Shown here piece by piece: positions 1 to 8,211 of a stretch of 64,000 nt of DNA. Position 1 is the stretch's first letter. Each line of letters opens with the position of its first letter. This stretch comes from DASQPA01 sp963757335 (GTDB taxonomy: Bacteria > Acidobacteriota > Thermoanaerobaculia > Multivoradales > UBA5704). Under the pieces are notes generated by a model that had not been told where the DNA came from, ran no database searches, and saw nothing but the letters and a program-made list of their open reading frames with translations. A program made the translations under genes and the position numbers. The stretch is from positions 310,001 to 374,000 of the forward strand of contig CAVWRJ010000021.1 in assembly GCA_963757335.1 (NCBI GenBank), given 5' to 3'.

Positions 1-1568
1 TCAAGCGCCAGCATGCCGAAGTGCAGGTCTCGCTGTCCGCGGTTCCTGAAGCGCACGCGGAACTTCGGCGCCACGAGCCCCTTGTCGGTGCGGGTGGCCG
101 TGAGCCGGAGGCTCGGGCCGCCCAACTCGCGCTCCCCCACCTGGTCGGCGAGCACCGTCACCTCGAATTCGGACGGGTCGATCGCGCTGACCGAATTCTC
201 CAGGTCCCGGAAGTGCAGCCACTGTGCGATGTGCTCCGCGTTCTTCACCCCCTCCTCGGCGGTCGAGGCCGGCGCCACCAGTTCCCGTCCGTCCGCGCCC
301 CGGAGCAGGCGAAAGCTCCCTGCGGCACATTCGAGGATGAAGTCGGCGCGCTCCGTGGCCTCCGCCACGTAGGGGCTGCCGGTCAGCGCCCCGCGCGCCG
401 CCGCCACCTCTCCCGCGTCTCCGGTCAACCGGACGGAGTGGGACGACAGGGGCGTTGTCGTGAGCAACGCCTTGTAGGTTTCACCGCTCTTCACCGTGCC
501 GCGCGTGACGCACAGCCGGCTTCTCGCCCCCTGCACCTCCACGACATCCGCCACCGCGACCGCGTCGCTTGCCTTCGCCGTCGCCTTGAGCTCGCCGAGC
601 GCGTCGAAGAGCGCGACGGTGGCGGATTCTCCGGCGACCGGCGCGGGGACGCCGTGGATCGTCCCGCCGTCCATCCACCAGTCGCCGTCCGACTCCGCCG
701 TGTAGAACGCCTTCGCACGCGACTGGATTGCCCCCTCGATGAACGAACGATCGAGGTCGGCATCCGTCGTCGCCTCGACCTGCGGCTCCTGCCCCGGGAC
801 GTTAGCGATCACCCTCGCGCGCACTCTCGCCGCCAGGTCGCGATAGGTCGGCGTGCCGGGGCTCTGGCGGAGCGCCTCGAGCAGGAACCACGAGAACGCA
901 CCGCGGTGCACTCCCCCGCTGTAGTACTCGGTCGCCTCCTGATCGTCGCAGCAGGCCGCGAGGAGGACGTGCCGGCCGTCGTCGCCCAAGTCCCAACCGC
1001 TCTCGCTCGCGCGCGCCGAGGCGATCGCCTGCACCTCGGGGAGGAACGATGCAAGCGGCCGGTCGCGCACGTCGAGGGGGAAGCGGCGGACCTTCGCGCC
1101 ACTCGCCAGCGCCCGCGTGCCGGACCCCGAGTGACACGAATCGAGAATGACGACGACGTGCGCGCCCGTCGCCGCGAGCGGCCGGAGGAGCGCCGCGAGT
1201 TCCTTGTCGGCGAGGTCCCATCCGCCGGGCTGCCGGCTGTCCCAGAGGACGAGCGTCTCGTCGAGCCGATCGGGCTCGACGGTCCAGAAGATCTCGGGGG
1301 ATCGCTCGCGCGAGCCGTGGCCCGCGTAGTAGAAGAGCGCTGTGTCCGCGGCGGTCACCTTTCCCAGGTGCGCGCGGAAGGCGGCGATGACGCTCTCGCG
1401 CGTCGCCTGCTCGTCGACCAGGGTACGCAGCCGCAGGCGCTCCGGCCTCACCCGCAGCGTGAGGAGCTCCGCGAACGCCGCCACGTCATTGCGACAGCCC
1501 GCCAGCCGGTGCGCAGGATCGAGGTACTTGTCGATCCCCACGAGAAAAGCGTGAAGGACTTCAGACAT
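1..1568 (-). CDS. Caspase-like (peptidase C14) protein, partial at left edge
   Basis: The frame is open from an ATG at 1568 to base 1 without a stop (522 codons), so the C-terminus is missing. Residues 1-245 form a caspase-like fold: the first strand reads FLVGIDKY, the catalytic histidine lies in YYAGHGSRE (His84) and the catalytic cysteine in VVILDSCHSG (Cys145). The remainder is beta-rich with no motif I recognise. No signal peptide is seen, so it is probably cytosolic. GGGAGG precedes the ATG by about 7 bases. It is divergent from the CHAT operon with only 57 bp between starts, which suggests shared control. Prokaryotic caspase homologues are often executioners in suicide-type immunity; that role is inferred here. 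Confidence 0.88.
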   Translation of the reverse strand, partial: MSEVLHAFLVGIDKYLDPAHRLAGCRNDVAAFAELLTLRVRPERLRLRTLVDEQATRESVIAAFRAHLGKVTAADTALFYYAGHGSRERSPEIFWTVEPDRLDETLVLWDSRQPGGWDLADKELAALLRPLAATGAHVVVILDSCHSGSGTRALASGAKVRRFPLDVRDRPLASFLPEVQAIASARASESGWDLGDDGRHVLLAACCDDQEATEYYSGGVHRGAFSWFLLEALRQSPGTPTYRDLAARVRARVIANVPGQEPQVEATTDADLDRSFIEGAIQSRAKAFYTAESDGDWWMDGGTIHGVPAPVAGESATVALFDALGELKATAKASDAVAVADVVEVQGARSRLCVTRGTVKSGETYKALLTTTPLSSHSVRLTGDAGEVAAARGALTGSPYVAEATERADFILECAAGSFRLLRGADGRELVAPASTAEEGVKNAEHIAQWLHFRDLENSVSAIDPSEFEVTVLADQVGERELGGPSLRLTATRTDKGLVAPKFRVRFRNRGQRDLHFGMLAL

Positions 1569-1625
1569 CGTCGACCTCCCGAGATGCCGCCGGGCGCCCT
1601 CGCGACCCTACGGAGGGATGTTATT

Positions 1626-2915
1626 ATGCCTCTTATCATGAATATTGGTAGATCCGGGGCAGGTATCGACGAGCTTACAGTCGACATCCAGAGCCAAGGC
1701 GACCGCACGTTCGTCAAGGTCGAGGATCAGAGTCTCGAATTTGAGGTTCCGTTCTCGCGCGAGGAGGTCGAGAACGCGCTGGCCGCCGCCTCCCCAAACC
1801 ACGCCTCAGCTCAGGGGTTACCGTCGCTCGGCTCGACACTCTTCAGCACCCTGTTCTCGGGCGACCTCGGTCGCGCGCTCTGGCAACGGATGGCGGAGGT
1901 GGAGCGTCTTGACCGCGGGCTGCGGCTCCGCATCCTGTCGAACTCGGAGCGCGCGCAGCACCTGCCCTGGGAGCTCCTGTTCGACCCGTCGCGCGGCGAT
2001 TTCATGGCGCTCTCCGGCCGCATCGCTCTTGTGCGCACGCGCCCCGAGGGGTACAAGCACGAGGAGTCGCCCACGCCGCTCGCGCAGCTGCGCATCCTGG
2101 CCGTCGAGGCCGACACGACCGGTGGCAGCCTACGCACGAACGATGACATCGAGACGCTCGAGCAACTCGCGAGCATGTCCGGCTTGGTCGACTTGACGGT
2201 TCTCCGCAGCGCGACGACAGCAGCCCTCGAGCAGGCACTCGAGAAGGGTCCGTTCCACGTCTTTCACTTCGCAGGGACGGGCGAGGTGCTACCGAAAACG
2301 TCCAGGAAGGGTGGCCTCAAGCAGGCGCTCCGGCTGATCGGGTCGACGCCCTCTGGAACGACATCCTCCGGGGTGCTGCTCAACCGGCACGAGCTCGGCG
2401 AAATGCTGCGGCGAGCCAACGTCCGTCTCGCCGTGCTGAATGCCTGCCGCTCTGACTGGATCGCGCGCAGCGTGGCGCGGTACGTCCCTGCGGTCATCGG
2501 GCTGAGGGAGGACGCAGAGATCGAGTCTTGCTTGCTGCTCTGCCGGTCCCTGTACCAGTCACTCCTGCTGCAGCGGCAGCCGCTCGACCTCGCCGTGACG
2601 GCGGCTCGCCAGGCGATGAATCTCGGCGCGCGGCCGGGGATCGCCGACTGGTGCAAGCTGATCTTTTACCTGCAGCAGAAGGACGGGACTTTCCTTGCGG
2701 CGGAGGAGTCGGCACGGCTGGCGGCGGCGAGTCACTCCGCGTCGCCGAAGAGCAAGGAGTACGCGAAGCTCGCGCGCCTGCTCGATGTCCACGAGGCCAA
2801 CCTCAACGCCCTGACGAAGGGAGTCGGCGTCGGTGCGACCAACGCACCGAGCGAGCTCGTGGCCTCGCTGCAGCAGAAGATAGACGAGATTAAACGGCAG
2901 CTCGGGGAGGCGTAG
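1626..2915 (+). CDS. CHAT-domain protein lacking the catalytic histidine (pseudoprotease?)
   Basis: 429 residues. A CHAT fold (caspase HetF-associated with TPRs) is indicated by LPWELLFD (113-120), HVFHFAGTGEV (211-221) and LAVLNACRSD (268-277). In active CHAT proteases the second motif is HFAGHG; here the catalytic histidine position is Thr218 (codon ACG), while Cys274 is kept. The N-terminus has about 100 residues of mixed strand and helix; the tail (375-429) is helical. The start at 1626 is preferred over ATG 1638 because GGAGGG (1612-1617) sits 8 bases upstream. Seven bases separate it from the next CHAT gene, implying translational coupling. It is probably a scaffold, sensor or substrate rather than a protease, which is inference. 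Confidence 0.85.
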   Translation: MPLIMNIGRSGAGIDELTVDIQSQGDRTFVKVEDQSLEFEVPFSREEVENALAAASPNHASAQGLPSLGSTLFSTLFSGDLGRALWQRMAEVERLDRGLRLRILSNSERAQHLPWELLFDPSRGDFMALSGRIALVRTRPEGYKHEESPTPLAQLRILAVEADTTGGSLRTNDDIETLEQLASMSGLVDLTVLRSATTAALEQALEKGPFHVFHFAGTGEVLPKTSRKGGLKQALRLIGSTPSGTTSSGVLLNRHELGEMLRRANVRLAVLNACRSDWIARSVARYVPAVIGLREDAEIESCLLLCRSLYQSLLLQRQPLDLAVTAARQAMNLGARPGIADWCKLIFYLQQKDGTFLAAEESARLAAASHSASPKSKEYAKLARLLDVHEANLNALTKGVGVGATNAPSELVASLQQKIDEIKRQLGEA

Positions 2916-2922
2916 GGGAGCC

Positions 2923-4716
2923 ATGACGGAAGGCGATGCGGTAACGCGACTCCGGTTGCTGACCGGACGGCTCGCCGAACGGAGCGCGCAGCTGCTGGCG
3001 ATGCGCAGGCTTGTGGAACCGTTGCGCGCCGGAGGGCTCGAGCCGGTCGAGGGGGAGATTGGTCTTCTCGGCGAGATGGAGGAAAAGCTGCAAGCAGCCG
3101 TCGCCCTCCTGGCGAAGACGGAAGACGACCAGCCGCTCGACGCGCTGAACGAGCAGCTCGACGAGCTGCTGAATGACGTCAGCTGGGAGCTGGAAGAGGA
3201 CTTGCGGCCCGACCTCACGCGGAAGCACCAGCGGCAGGAGGATCTGCTCCGCGAAGTCGGCCTGGACCTAAAGACGTGGGAGGGGCGCGTCACGGAGCTC
3301 GCGAAGAAGATCGAGACCGCGCGCTTCGAGGGGGCGCCGTTCTCCGCCTTGGAGGGGGACCTGGAGCGCGCGCGCCGGCTCCTCGCCAGCATCCGCTCGG
3401 CGATCTCCGATCGGCTGTACCGCGGCCTTCCCGAGATCCAGGAGTCGGCGAAGGAGGCGATGCGGCTTCTTGAGGAGAACGTCGCCAAGGCTCAGCCGCA
3501 GGTCGAGAAGGTGAAGAAACTGGTGAAGCAGGCCGACCTCCTGATCATGCAGGTGGGCCTCGCGGATGGCGACTACGAGTATCGCGTGCTGCTGCGGTCG
3601 GCCGACCGGATCCAGACCCGCGGGATCAACATCATCCAGGCCGTACGGCGGTTGAGCCAGGCGGACCGCAACTACATGAAGGACCTGTTGGCGCAGCTCA
3701 CCAGCAGGATGAACGAGGAGATCCGGGCCGTACACGCCGCTGCCCACCCCGAGTCACCCAGCCAGTTGCGGACCATCCTCCCCGCCGAAGATTCCTCTGG
3801 CGCTCCGGCGCGCAATACGACCGAAACGCTCGCCGTGCTCGGCGAGTTCATGTACCGGCTGGTGATCCCCGGAGAGATGCAGCGATATTTGCAACGCGAG
3901 GCTTGGTCGTTCAGCATCACGACGAACGACCTCGAGCTTCCGTGGGAGCTGATTTCGTTCGAGCGACCGGAGGAGGAATCGAACGCCCCGGCGTATCTCT
4001 GCCTCGAGCGCTGCATCTCGCGCATGCCGCTGGGCGGCGTCTTCCCGCCGCCGCCCCGCCGCCGCTCGGCGGGGGCGCCACGGAAGCGACGGATGCTGCT
4101 CATTCACTCCGACCCTAAGGGGGACCTACCGGCCGCGGCTCGGGAGGCGGACGCCATCGCTAACGCGCTGTCGGACGAGTTGGAGATCGACCGCGTCGAT
4201 CCCGATAGGGCGACTAACGCGAACCTCAACGACATCCTGATGGGGACGCCGTTCGACTTCCTCCACTACGCGGGGCACGCCTACTTCGACAAGAAGGACC
4301 CGAACCTATCCGGGCTACAGCTCAAGGATGGCCTGCTCACGGCGGAGAAGATCCGGCGGCTGAACAAGGGAGGCTCGCTGGTCTTCCTCAACGCCTGCGA
4401 GTCGGGGACGGTGGCGCGCGACAGCGAGGCGCAGCAAGTGTCGTACCTGCTGACCAACCCTGAGCCCGTGGTCGGGCTGGCGTCGGCTTTCGTCTACAGC
4501 GGGGCCCTCGGGTGCGTCGGATCGCTGTGGCCCGTGTACGATCGCCCGGCAGCGGAGCTGGCGGTGAAGTTCTACGAGCACGTGCTGTTAGGCGAGCCGA
4601 CCGGCGAGGCGCTGCGCAAGGCACGCAATGACATCCGGGCCGCGTATCCGCGGGAGGTGACGTGGGCGGGGTACGTCCTGTACGGGGATCCGACGTTCCG
4701 TATCACCGAGACATGA
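2923..4716 (+). CDS. CHAT-domain protease with helical N-terminus
   Basis: 597 residues. Residues 1-275 are strongly charged and helical, likely coiled coil. The C-terminal half is a CHAT protease: LPWELISFE (339-347), FLHYAGHAYFD with His452, and LVFLNACESGT with Cys492, followed by the usual GSLWPV and LYGDPTFR elements near the end. The catalytic pair is therefore intact, unlike its upstream partner. No TPR, NACHT or STAND ATPase sensor is fused, so the helical region may be the sensing or assembly part. ATG 2923 follows a GGGGAG site overlapping the upstream stop. With the divergent caspase-like gene it makes a three-component locus that resembles a conflict or programmed-death module. 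Confidence 0.88.
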   Translation: MTEGDAVTRLRLLTGRLAERSAQLLAMRRLVEPLRAGGLEPVEGEIGLLGEMEEKLQAAVALLAKTEDDQPLDALNEQLDELLNDVSWELEEDLRPDLTRKHQRQEDLLREVGLDLKTWEGRVTELAKKIETARFEGAPFSALEGDLERARRLLASIRSAISDRLYRGLPEIQESAKEAMRLLEENVAKAQPQVEKVKKLVKQADLLIMQVGLADGDYEYRVLLRSADRIQTRGINIIQAVRRLSQADRNYMKDLLAQLTSRMNEEIRAVHAAAHPESPSQLRTILPAEDSSGAPARNTTETLAVLGEFMYRLVIPGEMQRYLQREAWSFSITTNDLELPWELISFERPEEESNAPAYLCLERCISRMPLGGVFPPPPRRRSAGAPRKRRMLLIHSDPKGDLPAAAREADAIANALSDELEIDRVDPDRATNANLNDILMGTPFDFLHYAGHAYFDKKDPNLSGLQLKDGLLTAEKIRRLNKGGSLVFLNACESGTVARDSEAQQVSYLLTNPEPVVGLASAFVYSGALGCVGSLWPVYDRPAAELAVKFYEHVLLGEPTGEALRKARNDIRAAYPREVTWAGYVLYGDPTFRITET

Positions 4717-4837
4717 ACTGCAGGCGACGCCTCCCGGCGTTCGCGACAGTGCTCTTTTCGAGTCGTCACCCCAATCCAGCGCCGCCGCAGCTCTCTAGCA
4801 ATGATCGCCATCGCCGCTGAATTAGGGTGTAACTGCT
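4717..4837. other. Short non-coding stretch at island boundary
   Basis: Between the CHAT operon and the sbcC remnant. No gene, clear terminator or direct repeat was recognised. An in-frame stop (TAG 4823-4825) precedes the sbcC-like reading frame, so the junction with ancestral DNA probably lies near 4826-4850. Confidence 0.4.
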
Positions 4838-5263
4838 GTCCCGTCAGCCTCGGCCCGGCTGCTCAAGTTGATCGCGGAGCGTTACTCCCTAGAGTTCAAC
4901 GCCGACGAAATCAGGGTCGTCGATCACGACAACGCCGACGAAACGCGGATCAGCGATACCTTGAGCGGCGGAGAAACCTTCCTGACCTCGCTGGCTCTCG
5001 CCCTGGAGCTCAGCGACCAGGTGCAGCGTGCCGTCGGCGCGGTGAATCTCGACAGCCTGTTCATCGACGAGGGTTTCGGCACTCTCGATCCCGACACTCT
5101 CGCGCTGGTCTCCGAGACCCTCCAGGGGCTCCGGGTAGGGGGCCGGATGGTCGGCATCATCACCCACATCCCGGAGCTGCGAGACGAATTCGCCCAGCAG
5201 GTGATCGTGACCAAGCGCCAGGGCTACTCGACCGTCGAGGTCCGCGGCGCCTCTGATTCGTAG
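4838..5263 (+). pseudogene. sbcC: 3' remnant of sbcC (SbcCD nuclease ATPase subunit)
   Basis: About 140 codons match only the extreme C-terminus of SbcC/Rad50-type ATPases: RLLKLIAERYSLEF, the ABC signature LSGGETF, Walker B LFIDEGFGTLD and the H-loop region ITHIPELRDEF. A full SbcC is roughly 1000 residues; the Walker A half and the entire coiled coil are absent, and no sbcD precedes it. The only usable start would be a TTG at 4868. It cannot hydrolyse ATP alone and is best read as the stump left when the CHAT/caspase DNA replaced or interrupted the gene. It converges with the exonuclease gene downstream, which may be the ancestral arrangement. Confidence 0.8.
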
Positions 5264-5300
5264 GTTCTGGAGACGGCGTGATTGGGCCCGAGCCGTACCT

Positions 5301-6122
5301 CTAAGCGACCGGGGCGCTGAGGCAGCGCTGCAGCAGGCGAGCGTCTCCGAGCCGCTCCGCGTAGGCAGCGAAGGCGGGGGTGAGGCCGCGCCAACGGAGC
5401 TCGTCGACATCGCGGAAGAGGAGCGCGTCGGTCCGGAGCGTCGCCAGATCCTTGAACCGCAGCGCCAGATCGCGGTCCCGCAAGACCTCGGGAGGGAAGC
5501 TCTCGAGGATGCCGTAGCGGTTGAGGAGCCGTGCCGCCGTCTTGGGGCCGATTCCAGGAATGCCTGGATAGCCATCCGCGGCGTCGCCGACGAGAGCAAG
5601 AAAATCGGGGATCAGAACGGGGTCGATCCCGAACTTCTCGCGGACTCCTTGTGCGGTGAAGATCTTGTTCCCTCGGCGGTCGACCTGCACCACCCGGTCC
5701 TCGCGGACGCACTGCGCCAAGTCCTTGTCAGGTGTCCAGATGCAGACCTTCTGCACTCTTTTGTCGGCTGCGGCGATGCGGGCGGCGGAGGCAAGCGCGT
5801 CGTCCGCCTCGAGCTCGACCATGGGCCAGACAGCGACGCCCATGGCGGTGAGAGCCTCTTCCAGCGGGTGGAACTGCGCGAGGAGCGCGCGCTCAACTCC
5901 CTCTGCCGTCTTGTAGCCGGGCCAGAGACGGTTCCGGAAGGACAGGATGACGTGGTCGGTCGCCACGCCGAGGTGCGTCGCCCCCTTCTCGATCATTTCC
6001 AACACCGTATGGAGGACGCCGGTTACGGCCCCGAACGGCGCATTCTTTCCCTGATTAAAGCGGCGCCGGCCGTAGTAATGGCGGAACAGCTCGTACGTGC
6101 CGTCGAGAAGATGAACCATCAT
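5301..6122 (-). CDS. 5'-3' exonuclease / flap endonuclease-like (PIN domain)
   Basis: 273 residues from ATG 6122, with the N-terminus VHLLDGTYELFRHYYG typical of this family. Acidic metal-binding residues are seen in LDGTYE, in LEADDALASAA and in WTPDKDLAQ. A helix-hairpin-helix (PGIPGIGPKTAARLL) binds DNA. It resembles the isolated 5'-nuclease domain of DNA polymerase I and likely removes flaps or primers. A GTG at 6191 would add 23 poorly conserved residues; I prefer 6122 by family similarity, although neither has a strong ribosome-binding site. It is divergent from the MNT gene. Confidence 0.88.
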   Translation of the reverse strand: MMVHLLDGTYELFRHYYGRRRFNQGKNAPFGAVTGVLHTVLEMIEKGATHLGVATDHVILSFRNRLWPGYKTAEGVERALLAQFHPLEEALTAMGVAVWPMVELEADDALASAARIAAADKRVQKVCIWTPDKDLAQCVREDRVVQVDRRGNKIFTAQGVREKFGIDPVLIPDFLALVGDAADGYPGIPGIGPKTAARLLNRYGILESFPPEVLRDRDLALRFKDLATLRTDALLFRDVDELRWRGLTPAFAAYAERLGDARLLQRCLSAPVA

Positions 6123-6259
6123 GGCGTCACTCGGTTCGTCGGCAGGCAGATCATGAGCTCCGAAGTCTACGACGCGAGTCAAGGAGTCCACGCCCCTGAG
6201 GAGCTCACGTGGCGAGAGGAGGGAGAGAGGCGGGGTGGGGACGCTGGTAAGATGAGCCG

Positions 6260-6661
6260 ATGCTGGAGCTTTTACGAGAACGGCTCGCAGAGCTCCCCGA
6301 GGTGCGCCTCGCCGCCGCCTTCGGCTCGGTCGCCCGGAGCGAGGAGAGACCGGGGAGCGATCTCGACCTTGCTCTCCTCCTTGAGACTGTCTCCATCCCT
6401 CGGCGGTGGGAGATCGAAGCGGCCCTCGGGCGCGCGGCTGGCCGGGAGGTCGATTTCGTCTACCTGAACGAGGCGCCCCCTCTGCTGCGCTTCGAGATCG
6501 CGAGGGATGGCGTGCTCCTGCTCGAGCGGAACCCGGGCGACTGGTCCGATTTCCGCGCCCGAGCCATGATCGACTGGTGGGACTGGGCGCCGACGGCGAA
6601 GGTGATTACCGACACGATCCTGCGCCGGCAGAAGGAGAAGCTGGAACGTGGTCAAGCCTGA
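6260..6661 (+). CDS. MNT-type nucleotidyltransferase (HEPN/MNT antitoxin), orphan
   Basis: 133 residues with the minimal nucleotidyltransferase signature: AAFGSVARSE followed by GSDLDLALLLE, plus a third acidic residue in EVDFVYL. Such proteins (MntA family) neutralise HEPN RNase toxins by AMPylating them, and normally lie immediately upstream of the toxin gene with a short overlap. Here only a few codons of a possible HEPN frame overlap the 3' end (GTG 6648) before the convergent FG-GAP gene begins. The antitoxin thus appears to have lost its toxin. Confidence 0.85.
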   Translation: MLELLRERLAELPEVRLAAAFGSVARSEERPGSDLDLALLLETVSIPRRWEIEAALGRAAGREVDFVYLNEAPPLLRFEIARDGVLLLERNPGDWSDFRARAMIDWWDWAPTAKVITDTILRRQKEKLERGQA

Positions 6662-6680
6662 GGTCGCCTCCTATCTCCGC
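6648..6680 (+). pseudogene. Possible truncated start of a HEPN toxin gene
   Basis: A GTG at 6648 overlaps the MNT stop by 14 bases and encodes VVKPEVASYL, which resembles the start of HEPN toxins paired with MNT antitoxins. Similarity ends after roughly ten codons, where the end of the convergent FG-GAP gene lies. The similarity is short and the call is tentative. Confidence 0.3.
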
Positions 6681-8077
6681 GCTCCGGCCCGCACCCGCCG
6701 CCTCGAGAGCACCGCGCCGGACGCCGCCAAGAGGATCACCAGGATCACCATGCCCACCGGCCCGAGCGCCGGGACGGCGACGGCCGGGAGCGGCGCGAAG
6801 ACGTGGACGGCGCCGCAGGCCCGGCCGCTCGAGGGGGGCGGGCAGGGCTCGAAGTTGGCGCCCGCGAGGGCGAGGTCGCCGCTGTTCGCGAGGGCGACCG
6901 AGGTCCCGAGCTGAGAGGAGTCGACCGGGGCTGCGGCGGTCAGCTCCTGCCTCTGGGTCCAGGTCCCGGCAGCGTTGGCGAAGACGAAAACCGCCCCGCA
7001 CTGGCCAGCGCCGCAGGGCTCTCCCGAAGCACTGATGAGGGCGGTTCCGGCATCGTCGGTCAAGGCGACGGAGATGCCGAATTCGGCGAACGCTGCCTCA
7101 GTTGTGGGGGCGAGCCGTGCCACCTGGCTCCAGGCGGAGGCGCGGGTGAAGACGTGCGCCGTGCCGCAGTCCTGCCCCGCGGCGCAGTCGAAGGAGGCCC
7201 GGCCGACGAGGGCGTAGCCGCCGTCCCCGGAGAGGGCGACCGACCAGCCGAAATCGGAGTGGGCCTGGGGATCGGCGGCGGTGAGCTTCTTAATCTGGAG
7301 CCAGCTCGCGCCGCCCCCCATGTAGAGGTAGGCCGCCCCGCAGCCGAACCCCAGGCCGCAGGTGTCGGCGGGCTTGCCGACGAGCGCTGTCGTGCCGTCG
7401 GCGGAGAGGGCCACCGACTCGCCGAAATTGTCGGCGGCGGCGAGGTCCAGGGGCGTCAGCTGGACGTCCTGCGTCCAACTGGCACCGCCGCCGGTGAAGA
7501 CGTAGGCGGTGCCGCAGAAGATGCCGGCCGGGCAGCCGGCGAAAGGCGCCCCGACGAGCGCCTCGGTGCCGTCGGCCGAGAGGGCGACGGCAGAGCCGAA
7601 TTGGGCGTTGGTCGAGGCGTCGGCGGCGGTGAGCTTTGCCGCCTGGCTCCAGACGCCGCCGGAGCGGGTGAAGACGTAGACCGCGCCGCATCCCGTACCC
7701 GCGAGGCAGCTTTTGCCGGGCGCCCCGATGAGGGCGGTCGAGCCGTCCGCCGAGAGGGCGATCGCCCTGCCGAAGCCGTCATTCTGGGCCGCGTCGGCGG
7801 CGATGAGCTTGGTGCCGCCGCTAAAAGTGCCGCCGTTGCCGAAGTAGACGTAGACCGCGCCGCAGTCGAGGCCGGCGGCACAGCTCGCCTGGGTCGCCCC
7901 GGCGAGGGCGATAGCGCCGTCGCGCGACAGCGCCACCCCGACGCCCAACTCATCGAGAGGCATGGCGTCCGGAGCGGTCAAGACCTCGCGCTCGACCAGG
8001 GGCAGCCCGGCGCTCAAGAGGGGCGACGTTACGGCGAGCAGCAGGGCGAAAACGTACGCGGCCGTCCGAATCTGCAT
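6671..8077 (-). CDS. Secreted FG-GAP/beta-propeller repeat protein with C-terminal sorting-like segment
   Basis: 468 residues. A hydrophobic signal peptide (residues about 5-23) is followed by six or seven repeats of about 60 residues, each with a core like FG-AVALSADGTTALVGAP and a CGAAYVF strand, characteristic of FG-GAP/integrin-like propeller blades; a Cys pair recurs in most repeats. The C-terminus has VPALGPVGM, a hydrophobic helix and an RRR cluster, resembling IPTL/PEP-CTERM sorting signals, so surface anchoring is likely. GGGAGA lies upstream of the ATG. The upstream stretch 8095-8125 is strikingly A+T-rich for this window and probably carries its promoter. The ligand is unknown. Confidence 0.75.
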   Translation of the reverse strand: MQIRTAAYVFALLLAVTSPLLSAGLPLVEREVLTAPDAMPLDELGVGVALSRDGAIALAGATQASCAAGLDCGAVYVYFGNGGTFSGGTKLIAADAAQNDGFGRAIALSADGSTALIGAPGKSCLAGTGCGAVYVFTRSGGVWSQAAKLTAADASTNAQFGSAVALSADGTEALVGAPFAGCPAGIFCGTAYVFTGGGASWTQDVQLTPLDLAAADNFGESVALSADGTTALVGKPADTCGLGFGCGAAYLYMGGGASWLQIKKLTAADPQAHSDFGWSVALSGDGGYALVGRASFDCAAGQDCGTAHVFTRASAWSQVARLAPTTEAAFAEFGISVALTDDAGTALISASGEPCGAGQCGAVFVFANAAGTWTQRQELTAAAPVDSSQLGTSVALANSGDLALAGANFEPCPPPSSGRACGAVHVFAPLPAVAVPALGPVGMVILVILLAASGAVLSRRRVRAGARR

Positions 8078-8211
8078 TCAATTGTCTCCCGGAAAGATGC
8101 TAATATATCATAAATTATCCCAGCGCCGCATCCTCCTCTCGTCCCCTGCCGCTCCTATCGCGATATCGTTCTCCTTCGGCGACGATGCCGACGCTTCCCG
8201 GAGACTGCTCG

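Noticed and set aside
1..1568. Plus-strand reading of the first 1.6 kb as an N-terminal extension of the first CHAT protein
   Set aside because: The minus strand carries the caspase-like gene with catalytic motifs; the plus reading is low-complexity and the ribosome-binding site fits ATG 1626.
4801..5256. Open frame starting MIAIAAELGCN over the sbcC remnant
   Set aside because: It is the sbcC sequence read in the wrong frame; SbcC motifs appear only in the other frame.
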